NCBI GenBank assembly: GCA_047621345.1
Contig: JBLHLW010000016.1
Span: 1 to 64,000, forward strand
DNA from: Actimicrobium sp047621345
GTDB lineage: Bacteria; Pseudomonadota; Gammaproteobacteria; Burkholderiales; Burkholderiaceae_D
Direction: 5' to 3'
DNA length: 64,000 nucleotides
The position numbers were made by a program, and so were the translations under genes. The notes beneath the pieces are model-generated. The model searched no databases. It was given only the letters and a program-made list of their open reading frames with translations, and was not told where the DNA came from. This document shows, piece by piece, positions 33,805 to 42,773 of this stretch (positions within the stretch are counted from its first letter, which is position 1; the number at the start of each line of letters is the position of its first letter).

Positions 33805-33881
33805 TGGTGGTGATAGGTGGATTTGAACCACCGACCCCAGCATTATGAGTGCTGTGCTCTAACCAACTGAGCTATATCACC
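33805..33881 (-). tRNA. tRNA-Met (CAT), elongator type
   Basis: On the minus strand the cloverleaf reads GGTGATATAGCTC, D-loop AGTTGGTTAGAGC, anticodon arm CAGCACTCATAATGCTG with anticodon CAT, and T-arm GGTGGTTCAAATCCACC. The acceptor stem GGTGATA pairs with TATCACC, followed by discriminator A and encoded CCA. The first acceptor pair (G-C) and the overall match to elongator tRNA-Met argue against the initiator. A lysidine-modified tRNA-Ile with CAT anticodon is not excluded. A terminator follows. Confidence 0.93.
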
Positions 33882-33918
33882 AAACAGCCCGAGAGTATCG
33901 TGTTTCCGGCTTTTGCTG

Positions 33919-34884
33919 TCAAGGCGAAATTTGCTGTTGACGGGCAATTTCTATTTGGGCAAGTACCAGCGCATTCGCAGCCGGGTCGAGGCAGTCGATT
34001 ACGTGCCGCTCCGGCATCGCGCGCAGCCACGTCAGTTGGCGCTTGGCGAGCTGGCGCGTGGCGGCGAGACCTTTTTCGCGCAGTGTGGCCAGGTCAATGT
34101 GGCCGTCGAGGTATTCCCAGGCCTGACGATAGCCAACGCAGCGCATCGATGGCAGTCCCGGATGCAGGTCGCCGCGTCGGCGCAGACCAATGACTTCATC
34201 GATCAGGTTGGGGTCGCCCGGTGCCAGCATCGCATCGAAGCGGTTGGCGATGCGCCGGTGCAGCGCGCTGCGGTCCGATGGTTCCAGCCCGATTGGCAGT
34301 AGCGTGAATGGCAGTTGCACCGGCGCAGCTTGAGCCAGCTGGCTGCTCATTGGCTGGCCGGTCAGTTGGTGGATTTCGAGGGCGCGCTGGATGCGTTGTG
34401 CATCGTTGGGCTTGAGTCTGGCAGCGGTGACCGGATCGATCCGTGCCAGCCGGGCATGCATGCCGGGTGAGCCGATCAGGGCGGCCTCGGCATCGAGTGC
34501 GGCGCGTACTTCCGGGTCGGCTTCGGGGAGCGTGTCAAGGCCATCGCGCAATGCCTTGAAGTACAGCATGGTGCCGCCCACCAGCAACGGTAGATTGCCG
34601 CGTGCGAGGATCTCGCTGACCAGTTGCAGCGTCGCGGTCCTGAATTGCATCGCTGAATACGACTCCGCCGGATCGAGGATGTCGATCAGGTGATGTGGTG
34701 CTGCAGCACGTTCGGCGGCCGTCGGCTTGGCTGTACCGATGTCCATGCCGCAATACACCAGCGCGGAATCGACCGAAATGATTTCGGACGGAATCACGCG
34801 GGCGATGGCCAGCGCGGCGGCAGTTTTTCCGGAGGCGGTCGGCCCCATCAGGGCGATGGCCAGCGGCAGAGGTGGCATCGTCAT
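33919..34884 (-). CDS. miaA: tRNA dimethylallyltransferase MiaA
   Basis: A 321-residue enzyme adding the isopentenyl group to A37 of tRNAs that read U-initial codons. The P-loop is GPTASGKT near residue 14, DSALVYCGMDIGTAKP near 40, and the tRNA-binding region includes RYPGLPSMRCVGYRQAWEYL-type sequence. The ATG at 34884 overlaps the mutL stop (ATGA), so it is translationally coupled; the mutL-miaA order is common in Proteobacteria. Confidence 0.94.
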   Translation of the reverse strand: MTMPPLPLAIALMGPTASGKTAAALAIARVIPSEIISVDSALVYCGMDIGTAKPTAAERAAAPHHLIDILDPAESYSAMQFRTATLQLVSEILARGNLPLLVGGTMLYFKALRDGLDTLPEADPEVRAALDAEAALIGSPGMHARLARIDPVTAARLKPNDAQRIQRALEIHQLTGQPMSSQLAQAAPVQLPFTLLPIGLEPSDRSALHRRIANRFDAMLAPGDPNLIDEVIGLRRRGDLHPGLPSMRCVGYRQAWEYLDGHIDLATLREKGLAATRQLAKRQLTWLRAMPERHVIDCLDPAANALVLAQIEIARQQQISP

Positions 34885-36731
34885 TGGCCTCGCTGGAACA
34901 GCCGGTCGAGGTCGGACAAGGCCATCTGTACCCACGTTGGTCGGCCATGATTGCATTGGTCAGCGCGTTCGGTGGCTTCCATCTGGCGTAGCAGCGCGTT
35001 CATTTCGGGTAGGGTCAGGATGCGATTGGCACGCACGGCGGTGTGGCAGGCCAGTGTGCCGAGCAACTCGTTGCGCCGCTCCAGCAGCACGCGCGAGCCG
35101 CCGAATTCGCGTACATCGCGCAAGACATCGCGTGCCAGCGATTGCGCATCGGCGTTCTTCAGCAAGGCCGGAATAGCGCGCACCGCCAGCGTAGTGGGCG
35201 ACAGCGCAGCAATGTCAAAACCGAGTGCCGCCAGCGTGGCCTGATTTTCTGCGGTGGTCCCGACCTCAACCGCATCGGCATGGAAGGTCACCGGGATCAG
35301 TAGCGGTTGCACGACGACGGCATCGGTATCGAGCGCGGTCTTGAATTGCTCGTACAAAATGCGTTCGTGCGCGGCATGCATGTCCACCAGCACCAGTCCG
35401 GTCAGGTTTTGCGCGAGGATGTAAATGCCTTGCAACTGGGCCAGCGCAAAGCCGAGCGGGAATTCAGCACTGCCCGATGACGTGCCCGGCGACGTCGCCA
35501 CCGGCGTGGGCTGCCAGCCCGCTACCGCGATCTGTTCGAACGGTTCATTGCTATCGCCAAACAGGGCGCCATAACGGGCGCTGCTTTGTGCCACACCCGG
35601 CTCGGGTTGCTGGCTGAAGCTGCCTTGTTGGGTGTAAGGCTGCGCGTAAGCCGGGGACGGTTGTTGCGGCGGTTTCTGCCATGGCAAGGCACCAGCCGGT
35701 TGTGGTGCCGGCACCGAGCCGTCGGCAGTAGCCGAGGTCTGCGACAGCGCTCGCGTGACTGCATGGAAGACAAACTGATGGACGGCGCGGCTATCGCGAA
35801 AGCGGACTTCGATTTTCGACGGATGGACATTGACGTCGACGAGCGCCGGGTCGAGGTCGAGCGCCAGCACATATGACGGATAGCGGTCGCCGTGCAGCAC
35901 ATCCTGATAGGCCGAACGCACGGCATGCGTGAGCAGTTTGTCGCGCACAAAGCGACCGTTGACGTAAAAATATTGCGCATCGGCGCGCCCGCGCGACGCG
36001 GTCGGCAAGCCGGCGTAGCCATGCAGACGTAGCGGTCCGGCGGCTTCATCGAGCGGCAAGCGGGCCGCGCTGAAATCGCTGCCGAGAATGTGCGCGCTGC
36101 GCCGGTCCATGTCGGTCAGCGTCCAGTGATCGACGGTTTTGCCGTTATGCGTGAGCGAGAAGGCGACGTCCGGGCGCGACAGCGCGATGCGCCGTACGAT
36201 TTCGGCACAGTGGCCGTATTCGGTCTGGTCGGATTTGAGAAATTTGCGTCGCGCTGGCGTGTTGTAGTACAGGTCCTGCACGTCGATGGTGGTACCGGTC
36301 GCGCCGGACGAGGGCACCGGTGCGGGTTGGTTGCCACTCATTTCCCACGCGTGCGCGGCAGTGGCGGTACGGGTGGTCAGGGTCAGCTGCGCAATCGAGG
36401 CGATCGACGCCAGTGCCTCGCCGCGAAAGCCCAGCGTGGCGACGTTTTCAAGGTCGGACAATGACGTGATCTTCGAGGTTGCATGGCGCGCGAGTGCCAG
36501 CGGAATTTCATCGGCCGGAATGCCGCGGCCGTTGTCGGTGATGGCGATGCGCTTGATGCCGCCCTGTTCAAGCCGGATGGTGATCTGGGTAGCGCCAGCG
36601 TCGAGCGCATTTTCGAGCAATTCCTTGACGACAGCGGACGGACGTTCAACCACCTCGCCAGCGGCAATCTGGGAGATCAGTTGGTCGGGCAGGGCGGCAA
36701 TCGAACGGGGGGCGGTCAGAGAAGAAGTCAT
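34881..36731 (-). CDS. mutL: DNA mismatch repair protein MutL
   Basis: A 616-residue MutL: N-terminal GHKL ATPase (ELLENALDAGAT, DNGRGI, TLGFRGEALASIAS), a Pro/Gln-rich linker (about 340-420), and a C-terminal dimerisation domain. The C-terminal domain includes DMHAAHERILYE near residues 450-461, close to the endonuclease motif DQHA(X)2E(X)4E but with Met for Gln, plus ACHTAVRAN and QCNHGRP. The nuclease type is normal in bacteria without MutH, so the protein may still cut DNA. The ATG at 36731 is chosen; the in-frame TTG 10 codons upstream is weaker. Confidence 0.95.
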   Translation of the reverse strand: MTSSLTAPRSIAALPDQLISQIAAGEVVERPSAVVKELLENALDAGATQITIRLEQGGIKRIAITDNGRGIPADEIPLALARHATSKITSLSDLENVATLGFRGEALASIASIAQLTLTTRTATAAHAWEMSGNQPAPVPSSGATGTTIDVQDLYYNTPARRKFLKSDQTEYGHCAEIVRRIALSRPDVAFSLTHNGKTVDHWTLTDMDRRSAHILGSDFSAARLPLDEAAGPLRLHGYAGLPTASRGRADAQYFYVNGRFVRDKLLTHAVRSAYQDVLHGDRYPSYVLALDLDPALVDVNVHPSKIEVRFRDSRAVHQFVFHAVTRALSQTSATADGSVPAPQPAGALPWQKPPQQPSPAYAQPYTQQGSFSQQPEPGVAQSSARYGALFGDSNEPFEQIAVAGWQPTPVATSPGTSSGSAEFPLGFALAQLQGIYILAQNLTGLVLVDMHAAHERILYEQFKTALDTDAVVVQPLLIPVTFHADAVEVGTTAENQATLAALGFDIAALSPTTLAVRAIPALLKNADAQSLARDVLRDVREFGGSRVLLERRNELLGTLACHTAVRANRILTLPEMNALLRQMEATERADQCNHGRPTWVQMALSDLDRLFQRGQ

Positions 36732-36845
36732 CGACCGATTATACCGGTGCGCGGCGGCCAAATCGGGTGGGGTGAAATGTCTGTAGTGTACTATTCCCGC
36801 TCAAGCTGTCTTCGGCTCTCTTGCAAGACCCCACTCAGGAAAACT

Positions 36846-37499
36846 ATGGATTTCATGCAATTGCTCGATATGCTCATGCACATCGACAAATATCTCGGCG
36901 CCTTTATTACCGAATATGGCTCGCTGGTGTACGCAGTCCTGTTTGCGATCATCTTTGGCGAAACCGGGCTGATTGTCTTGCCGTTTCTGCCGGGCGATAC
37001 CTTGCTCTTCATTGCCGGTGCATTCAGTGCCGAAGGCCAGATGAACCTGCTAGTACTCAATGTCTTGCTGATCACTGCGGCCATTACCGGTAACACGCTT
37101 AATTACTACGTTGGCCGCGCAATCGGACAGAAAGTCTTCACCCACAACTATCGCTGGCTCGATCAGGCTGCGTTGATCCGAACCCATGCTTTTTATGAAA
37201 AACATGGTGGTAAAACGATCGTGTTGTCGCGCTTCGTCCCGATTGTGCGGACCTTCGCGCCCTTCGTTGCCGGCGTTTCCGGCATGCGGTTTGCCAGCTT
37301 CCAGTTTTACAATATTACCGGCGCGATTGCTTGGGTCACGGGCTTGACCGTGGCGGGCTATTTCTTCGGCAACATTCCGATCATCCGCGACCACCTCAGT
37401 CTGATTGTGCTCATCGGTGTCGGTGCGGCGGTCGTGCCGGTGGTCCTGGGCGGTTTGTGGAAGGTCTACCGGAAAATGACGCGGGTGCGGGTGAGTTGA
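36846..37499 (+). CDS. DedA-family membrane protein
   Basis: A 217-residue DedA protein with a hydrophobic N-terminus, several membrane segments and the motifs FGETGLIVLPFLPGDTLLFI and FVPIVRTFAPFVAG, whose Glu, Asp and Arg residues are functionally important in the family. Members are lipid scramblases or undecaprenyl-phosphate recyclers; which one applies here is unclear. It is divergent from mutL. The ATG at 36846 starts at the family's usual position. Hairpin repeats follow the stop. Confidence 0.9.
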   Translation: MDFMQLLDMLMHIDKYLGAFITEYGSLVYAVLFAIIFGETGLIVLPFLPGDTLLFIAGAFSAEGQMNLLVLNVLLITAAITGNTLNYYVGRAIGQKVFTHNYRWLDQAALIRTHAFYEKHGGKTIVLSRFVPIVRTFAPFVAGVSGMRFASFQFYNITGAIAWVTGLTVAGYFFGNIPIIRDHLSLIVLIGVGAAVVPVVLGGLWKVYRKMTRVRVS

Positions 37500-37562
37500 T
37501 CGGTTGTAAGGGCCTTGGCGACGGCCACGTATGGATTCGGTGCAATGCCGCCGTACGGCTTT

Positions 37563-37730
37563 CGGAGGGTGGGTGCAGCCTTACCGTGCCCACGCGCGCG
37601 TAATAGACATGCCGGTTAATTGCGATTACGCCGCTGCGCGATGGCACTTTCGCGTGGGCACGATAACCCTGTGCCCACCCTACCAAGTACCAATTTTCGC
37701 AGGGTGCCATTACCGCAGGGCATTGCATCG
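37563..37730. repeat. Mixed hairpin repeats (both families)
   Basis: Within the 302-base gap between dedA and the chemoreceptor gene lie two GTGGGCAC-type hairpins (37563-37600 and 37649-37685). A variant of the GGTGCAATGCC type also lies at about 37698-37730 (GCAGGGTGCCATTACCGCAG). It is the only place in the window where the two families are adjacent. No gene is visible in this gap. Confidence 0.65.
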
Positions 37731-37801
37731 CAAGCGTTCACTCCATCACTGACAGTCGCTGCCTGCTTGGCGCGTCACAAAATAGGGCTGACGACCGTGT
37801 C

Positions 37802-39490
37802 TCAGAACTCTTCGAAGTCATTTGTCGTGCCGTTCCTGACGGGATTGGCCAGTGCTCTCGGCGCGGGCCGGAGCGCTGGTTTGACCTTGGCAGTCATTGG
37901 TGTCGGTGCCGCTGCGGACCCACCGCTCACCTGAAAAACACTGACTACATCCGAGAGCAGCACGGCTTGCTCCTGCAGGCTCTGCGCCGCAGCCGCAGCC
38001 TGCTCGACCAGCGCGGCGTTCTGCTGGGTGACTTCATCCATCTGTGCTACGGCCTGATTGATTTGCTCGATACCGGCGGTCTGTTCCTGGCTGGCCGACG
38101 TGATTTCACTGATGATATCGCTGACCCGTTTGACGCTGTCGACGATGTCGCCCATGGTCTGGCCAGCGGCATCGACCAGCTTCGTGCCATTGTCGACTTT
38201 CTCGACCGAGTCATCGATGAGCAATTTGATTTCCTTGGCGGCAGCTGCCGAACGTTGCGCCAGATTGCGGACTTCGGAGGCCACCACCGCAAATCCGCGA
38301 CCCTGTTCTCCGGCCCGTGCGGCTTCCACGGCTGCGTTCAGCGCCAGGATATTGGTCTGAAAAGCGATGCCGTCGATGACGCTAATAATGTCGGCGATTT
38401 TTTTCGACGAATCATTGATCGAGCTCATCGTGGTGATCACCTGGGAGACCACATTGCCACCCTTGGTGGCAATGTTGGACGCGGAGAGCGCCAGCACGTT
38501 GGCTTGTCGCGCATTGTCGGCATTTTGCTTGACGGTGCTGGTCAATTCTTCCAGCGACGAGGCGGTTTCTTCGAGCGAACTGGCTTGCTGTTCGGTGCGC
38601 GATGACAGGTCGAGATTGCCGCTGGCGATTTCGGCCGAGGCAGTGGACATCGTGTCGGTGCCCTGGCGCACTTGACCGACGATCTCATTGAGGTTGGTGC
38701 GCATCTGGTCCATGGCAAACAGCAGACTGCCATTGTCGCCGTGACGCAAAGCAACCTGGACGGTCAGGTCGCCAGCCGCGATCTGGTTGACGATGTCGGC
38801 CGCGTAGCCCGGCTCGCCGCCCAGTTGGCGCATCAGCGTTCGGGTAATCGTGACGGCGGTGGCGATGCCGACCAGCAGTGCCAGTGCGACAAAGGCCAGC
38901 ATCAGGGTGCGTGCGCTGGCGTACTCCTGCGCGGCAATCAGTGCATAGGTTTCGTTCTGTTTTTTCTCGATATCGATCAGGTTGCCGAAGGCTTCCAGCC
39001 ACTTTTTCTGCACCGGGCGCACCTCCTTGAACAAGACCATGCTGGCCTCTTCGTTCTTGTTCTGTAATCCTAATTCGGTCGCTTTGGCAAATAATGGCAA
39101 GGCGGTAGCCCGCAATGCACTGATGGTCTCCAGCGCTGTTTTCTGCTCTGTGCTGTTATCACCTGTGACGGCAATCAGCGTGGTCAGTTTCGCCTCTGCG
39201 TTGTCATATTTCAGTGCGCCGTTCTTGATTCGGTCTTCTTCCGACTTCATTTCGTCGATGTCCGTCAGCAAAATGATATTGCGCATGGCAACCATTCGGT
39301 CGTACACCGTCAGGCGCATTTCCAGGATGTAGCTCAGTTCGACGTTGTTGACGCTGACAATTTTGTCAAGCCGCTGCTGGATCTGTCCCATGCGGCTTAA
39401 CCCGATACCGGTGGCGATGGCGAGCAATAACAACAACAGGGAAAAACCGATCGTCAGAAGGGTGCTGACTTTCAATGTGGTCGATTTCAT
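37802..39490 (-). CDS. Methyl-accepting chemotaxis protein
   Basis: A 562-residue receptor: membrane helix (about 12-32), a four-helix-bundle periplasmic sensor (about 35-190), a second helix (about 190-212), a HAMP domain (about 215-268), and the signalling domain with the conserved hairpin tip (IDGIAFQTNILALNAAVEAA, near 375-395). The last residues, DFEEF, resemble the C-terminal pentapeptide that tethers CheR and CheB in other receptors. The ligand is unknown. No che genes are next to it, so it is an orphan receptor. Confidence 0.94.
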   Translation of the reverse strand: MKSTTLKVSTLLTIGFSLLLLLLAIATGIGLSRMGQIQQRLDKIVSVNNVELSYILEMRLTVYDRMVAMRNIILLTDIDEMKSEEDRIKNGALKYDNAEAKLTTLIAVTGDNSTEQKTALETISALRATALPLFAKATELGLQNKNEEASMVLFKEVRPVQKKWLEAFGNLIDIEKKQNETYALIAAQEYASARTLMLAFVALALLVGIATAVTITRTLMRQLGGEPGYAADIVNQIAAGDLTVQVALRHGDNGSLLFAMDQMRTNLNEIVGQVRQGTDTMSTASAEIASGNLDLSSRTEQQASSLEETASSLEELTSTVKQNADNARQANVLALSASNIATKGGNVVSQVITTMSSINDSSKKIADIISVIDGIAFQTNILALNAAVEAARAGEQGRGFAVVASEVRNLAQRSAAAAKEIKLLIDDSVEKVDNGTKLVDAAGQTMGDIVDSVKRVSDIISEITSASQEQTAGIEQINQAVAQMDEVTQQNAALVEQAAAAAQSLQEQAVLLSDVVSVFQVSGGSAAAPTPMTAKVKPALRPAPRALANPVRNGTTNDFEEF

Positions 39491-39704
39491 GGAAAAACTC
39501 CGGAGACGGCGATGGGGGCGGCAAAATGTTGCTTCATAGAATGTTGCACGCGCTAGTTTATTCTTATGCGCTACTCTACTTGATTACTATGAGCGAGTGA
39601 CCTAAAGAATAATGTTGACCTGCTGGTGCGTCAAACTTTCTTGCTGGCTATTATTGCTTCAGGTTGTTCCTGATACGCGTCATCGGATTGCCGCGTGGGA
39701 CCGA

Positions 39705-41069
39705 TCAGGTCATGCGGTTCTTCGACAGAGGGGGATTTTTGGCGAAGTAGATGCGAATACCCTTGAGTATCGCAATAGCCATCTGATCTTGATAGGCCTC
39801 ATCGTTGAGCTTGGCTTCTTCTTCCGGATTTGAAATAAAGGCGGTCTCGATGAGGATGCTAGGGATATCTGGTGCCTTGAGTACCGCAAAACCAGCCTGC
39901 TCGACCGAATTTTTGTGCAAGCGGTTGATGCCGCCGATCTCGCCGAGCACGGCTTTGGCGACCTTCATGCTGTCGCTGATCTGTGCCGTGGTCGACAGGT
40001 CCAGCAACACACTGGCCAGTTGCCGATCATGGTTCTTGATATTGACACCGCCGATCAGATCGGCTGCGTTTTCCTTGTTGGCCATCCAGCGCGCGGCGGT
40101 CGAAGTGGCACCTTTTTCGGACAGGGCAAAGACCGACGAGCCGCGCGCAGTCGGTTCGATCCACGCGTCGGCATGGATGGAGACGAACAGGTCGGCCTGC
40201 ACCTTGCGGGCTTTTTCGACGCGCATGTTGAGGGGCACAAAGTAGTCGCCATCACGGGTCAACATGACGCGCATGTTCGGCTGTTCCTCGATCTTGGCTT
40301 TCAGGCGCTTGGCAATGGCCAGTACGATGTCTTTTTCGTAGCTGCCGCCGCGACCGACCGCACCTGGGTCTTCACCGCCATGGCCGGGATCGAGCGCGAT
40401 CGTCAGCAAGCGCTTCAGCGGAGGAATTTTTTCTTCGCGCGGTTCGAAGCGGGCCACGTTCGGATCGAGGAATTTCAGGCGCGGATCATTCCTGCCGCTT
40501 GGCTTGGATTCGGGTTTTGCTTCCGCAATCTGCGGCGAAGGGTCGAATTGCTGGTCCTTTGACCACTCGCCTTTTTTGATCAGCTCGGCAATCGGATCGA
40601 GTGCTTGCGCCGGGTACAGGTCGAACACCAGTCGGTACTGATAGTCACCAACCGGCTTGAGCGTGAACACTTGCGGCGTGATTTCGGCTTTCAGATCGAA
40701 CACAAGGCGCACCACGTTCGGCCGGTTCTGACCCACCCGGACCTGTGTGATGTACGGATCATTGGGCTGGATCTTGGCGATCAGGCCCTTCATGGTGGAA
40801 TTGAGTTCCAGTCCCTCGATGTCAATGACCAGCCGTTCCGGATCCTTGATCACGAAGTGGGTGGCTTTCAGGTCGCTATCGTTTTCGAGCGTGACGCGGG
40901 TGTAGTCGTCCGAAGGCCAGACCCGCACGGCAACAATTTGCGCAGCGCGGGCGAGGCCGGGCGCGATCACCGATAACAGCAGCGTGCCACCGGCTTGGAG
41001 GACGGTGCGGCGCAGTCGGCTGGAAATCGGTGCTACAGGTTTGGGGCGAATTTGAGACGATCGAGACAT
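39705..41069 (-). CDS. amiC: N-acetylmuramoyl-L-alanine amidase (AmiC type)
   Basis: A 454-residue periplasmic amidase that splits septal peptidoglycan for daughter-cell separation. The N-terminus has twin-arginine features (RLRRTVLQAGG) with a hydrophobic stretch, as expected for Tat-exported AmiC. An AMIN domain (about 45-150) follows, then the zinc amidase domain (about 225-440) with DPGHGGEDPGA, the YEKDIVL Glu, SIHADAW and the late LIETAFISNPEEE. The start overlaps tsaE by 37 bases, and the two are transcribed together. Confidence 0.94.
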   Translation of the reverse strand: MSRSSQIRPKPVAPISSRLRRTVLQAGGTLLLSVIAPGLARAAQIVAVRVWPSDDYTRVTLENDSDLKATHFVIKDPERLVIDIEGLELNSTMKGLIAKIQPNDPYITQVRVGQNRPNVVRLVFDLKAEITPQVFTLKPVGDYQYRLVFDLYPAQALDPIAELIKKGEWSKDQQFDPSPQIAEAKPESKPSGRNDPRLKFLDPNVARFEPREEKIPPLKRLLTIALDPGHGGEDPGAVGRGGSYEKDIVLAIAKRLKAKIEEQPNMRVMLTRDGDYFVPLNMRVEKARKVQADLFVSIHADAWIEPTARGSSVFALSEKGATSTAARWMANKENAADLIGGVNIKNHDRQLASVLLDLSTTAQISDSMKVAKAVLGEIGGINRLHKNSVEQAGFAVLKAPDIPSILIETAFISNPEEEAKLNDEAYQDQMAIAILKGIRIYFAKNPPLSKNRMT

Positions 41070-41518
41070 TGAAAACCCTGGTCAGAATGCGCGACCAATT
41101 CTACCTCACGACCTGCGCCGGCGACGGTCAAAAATACGTCGATATCGGCCGGAGGCAGCACGCCGTCGGCCTTTTCGGGCCATTCGACGATACAGATGTT
41201 GCTGTTGTTGAAATATTCCCGGAAGCCGGCGTCGAGAAAGTCATCGGCGCTGATCATCCGGTACAGGTCAAAATGAATGACGTCCACCTGACTATCGTGC
41301 AGTTGAATGGTGTACGGCTCTGCCAGTGTGTAGGTCGGACTCTTGACATGGCCGGTGTGGCCGGCGGCGTGCAACAGCGCGCGCGTCAGGGCCGTCTTGC
41401 CGGCGCCGAGGTCGCCATGCAGGTAGATTGTCAGGCCCGGTGCGAGGGCACGCGCCAGAGCGGCGCCTAGCGCGAGGGTACCTGCTTCGTCTTTCAGGTG
41501 GGCTGTCATGTGCTGCAT
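41033..41518 (-). CDS. tsaE: tRNA threonylcarbamoyladenosine biosynthesis ATPase TsaE
   Basis: A 161-residue ATPase with Walker A GDLGAGKTALTR near residue 35, SPTYTLAEPY, and the HFDLYR motif near 82. It works with TsaB, TsaC and TsaD to make t6A37 on tRNAs; the matching TsaD is at 54002-55036 in this window, not adjacent. The ATG at 41518 is used; ATG 41509 is possible and neither has a strong ribosome site. The end overlaps amiC, and the gene is divergent from queG. Confidence 0.94.
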   Translation of the reverse strand: MQHMTAHLKDEAGTLALGAALARALAPGLTIYLHGDLGAGKTALTRALLHAAGHTGHVKSPTYTLAEPYTIQLHDSQVDVIHFDLYRMISADDFLDAGFREYFNNSNICIVEWPEKADGVLPPADIDVFLTVAGAGREVELVAHSDQGFQCLDRLKFAPNL

Positions 41519-41568
41519 CTCGTAGAATGACCTTTCATTTTTATTGTGACTTGTTCCATGACGTTTCT

Positions 41569-42657
41569 ATGACTCTGCCGGCTACCGATCTGTTTGCGCT
41601 CGCCACCACCATTAAAGCCTGGGGCCAAGAGTTGGGCTTTGCCGAATTGCGCATTGCCGATATCGACCTGCAACATGCCGAGGCCGGATTGCTGGCGTGG
41701 CTGGACGCAGGCTACCACGGTGAGATGGAGTATATGGCAGCCCATGGTACCAAGCGCGCCCGTCCGGCTGAGCTGGTGCCGGGCACCTTGCGCGTGATTA
41801 CGGCGCGGATGAATTATTTGCCGGCAGACAGTGGTGGCGATTGGCGTGAGCGCGAAGCCGTACGACTGACCGAGCCGGGCGCGGCGGTGATTTCACTGTA
41901 TGCCCGGGGGCGGGATTATCACAAAATTTTACGGGCGCGACTGCAGCAACTGGCTAGCCGAATCAGCGCTGAAATCGGGTCGTTCGGCTACCGGGTATTT
42001 ACTGATTCGGCGCCAGTGATGGAGGTCGAACTGGCCACGAAGGCCGGGCTGGGTTGGCGCGGCAAGCATACCTTGCTGCTCAATCGCGAAGCCGGATCGA
42101 TGTTTTTTCTGGGCGAACTAGTGACTGATTTGCCGCTGCCGATTGATGCGCCGATCAGCGCCCATTGCGGTGGTTGCCATGCTTGTATTGCGGCCTGTCC
42201 GACTGGTGCGATCATCGGTCCGTATCGGCTGGATGCGCGGCGCTGTATCTCCTACCTGACCATCGAACTCAAGGGCAGCATCCCGCTGGCATTGCGCCCG
42301 TTGATCGGCAACCGTGTGTATGGTTGCGACGATTGCCAGACGGTGTGTCCGTGGAATAAGTACGCACAGCGCGCGGTGTTGCCGGACTTCGATGTGCGAA
42401 ATGGACTGGATCAGGCGGAGTTGGTGAGCTTGTTTGCGTGGAGCGAGGAAGAGTTCAATCGGTATCTGGAAGGCAGTCCGATCCGGCGTATTGGGCATGA
42501 ACGATGGTTGCGCAATATTGCGGTCGGGTTGGGTAATGCGCTGACGGCGGGCGCATCACCGGAGCCGCTGTTGGCGGCGCTTGCGGCGCGGCGGGGACAT
42601 GCTTCCGAGCTGGTGCGCGAGCATGTGGAGTGGGCGATGGCTTGTGGGCTGGGGTGA
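41569..42657 (+). CDS. queG: Epoxyqueuosine reductase QueG
   Basis: A 362-residue cobalamin-dependent Fe-S enzyme that finishes queuosine synthesis in tRNA. The two [4Fe-4S] sites are CGGCHACIAACPTG and CDDCQTVCPWN, and the C-terminus has a HEAT-like helical segment. The longer in-frame upstream sequence has poor starts, and the ATG at 41569 gives the normal family length. It is divergent from tsaE-amiC, a common arrangement. A GTGGGCAC hairpin repeat follows. Confidence 0.94.
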   Translation: MTLPATDLFALATTIKAWGQELGFAELRIADIDLQHAEAGLLAWLDAGYHGEMEYMAAHGTKRARPAELVPGTLRVITARMNYLPADSGGDWREREAVRLTEPGAAVISLYARGRDYHKILRARLQQLASRISAEIGSFGYRVFTDSAPVMEVELATKAGLGWRGKHTLLLNREAGSMFFLGELVTDLPLPIDAPISAHCGGCHACIAACPTGAIIGPYRLDARRCISYLTIELKGSIPLALRPLIGNRVYGCDDCQTVCPWNKYAQRAVLPDFDVRNGLDQAELVSLFAWSEEEFNRYLEGSPIRRIGHERWLRNIAVGLGNALTAGASPEPLLAALAARRGHASELVREHVEWAMACGLG

Positions 42658-42724
42658 CGATATCGTTGTCTGTGCCTACGCGAATGGACCGCAATGATTG
42701 TCTTGACGGACACTGCGGGACGCT

Positions 42725-42760
42725 CGCGTGGGCACGATGTTGCCGTGCCCACCCTACGGG
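42725..42760. repeat. GTGGGCAC hairpin repeat after queG
   Basis: CGCGTGGGCAC and GTGCCCACCCTACGGG face each other around a short loop, matching the other copies of this family. It lies between the convergent queG and AEC permease genes, where it could serve as a terminator. Confidence 0.7.
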
Positions 42761-42773
42761 GGTTGTCCTTGCC

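Noticed and set aside
33805..33881. Genomic island boundary at the tRNA-Met gene
   Set aside because: Neighbours on both sides are housekeeping genes and no integrase or duplicated tRNA 3' end is seen.
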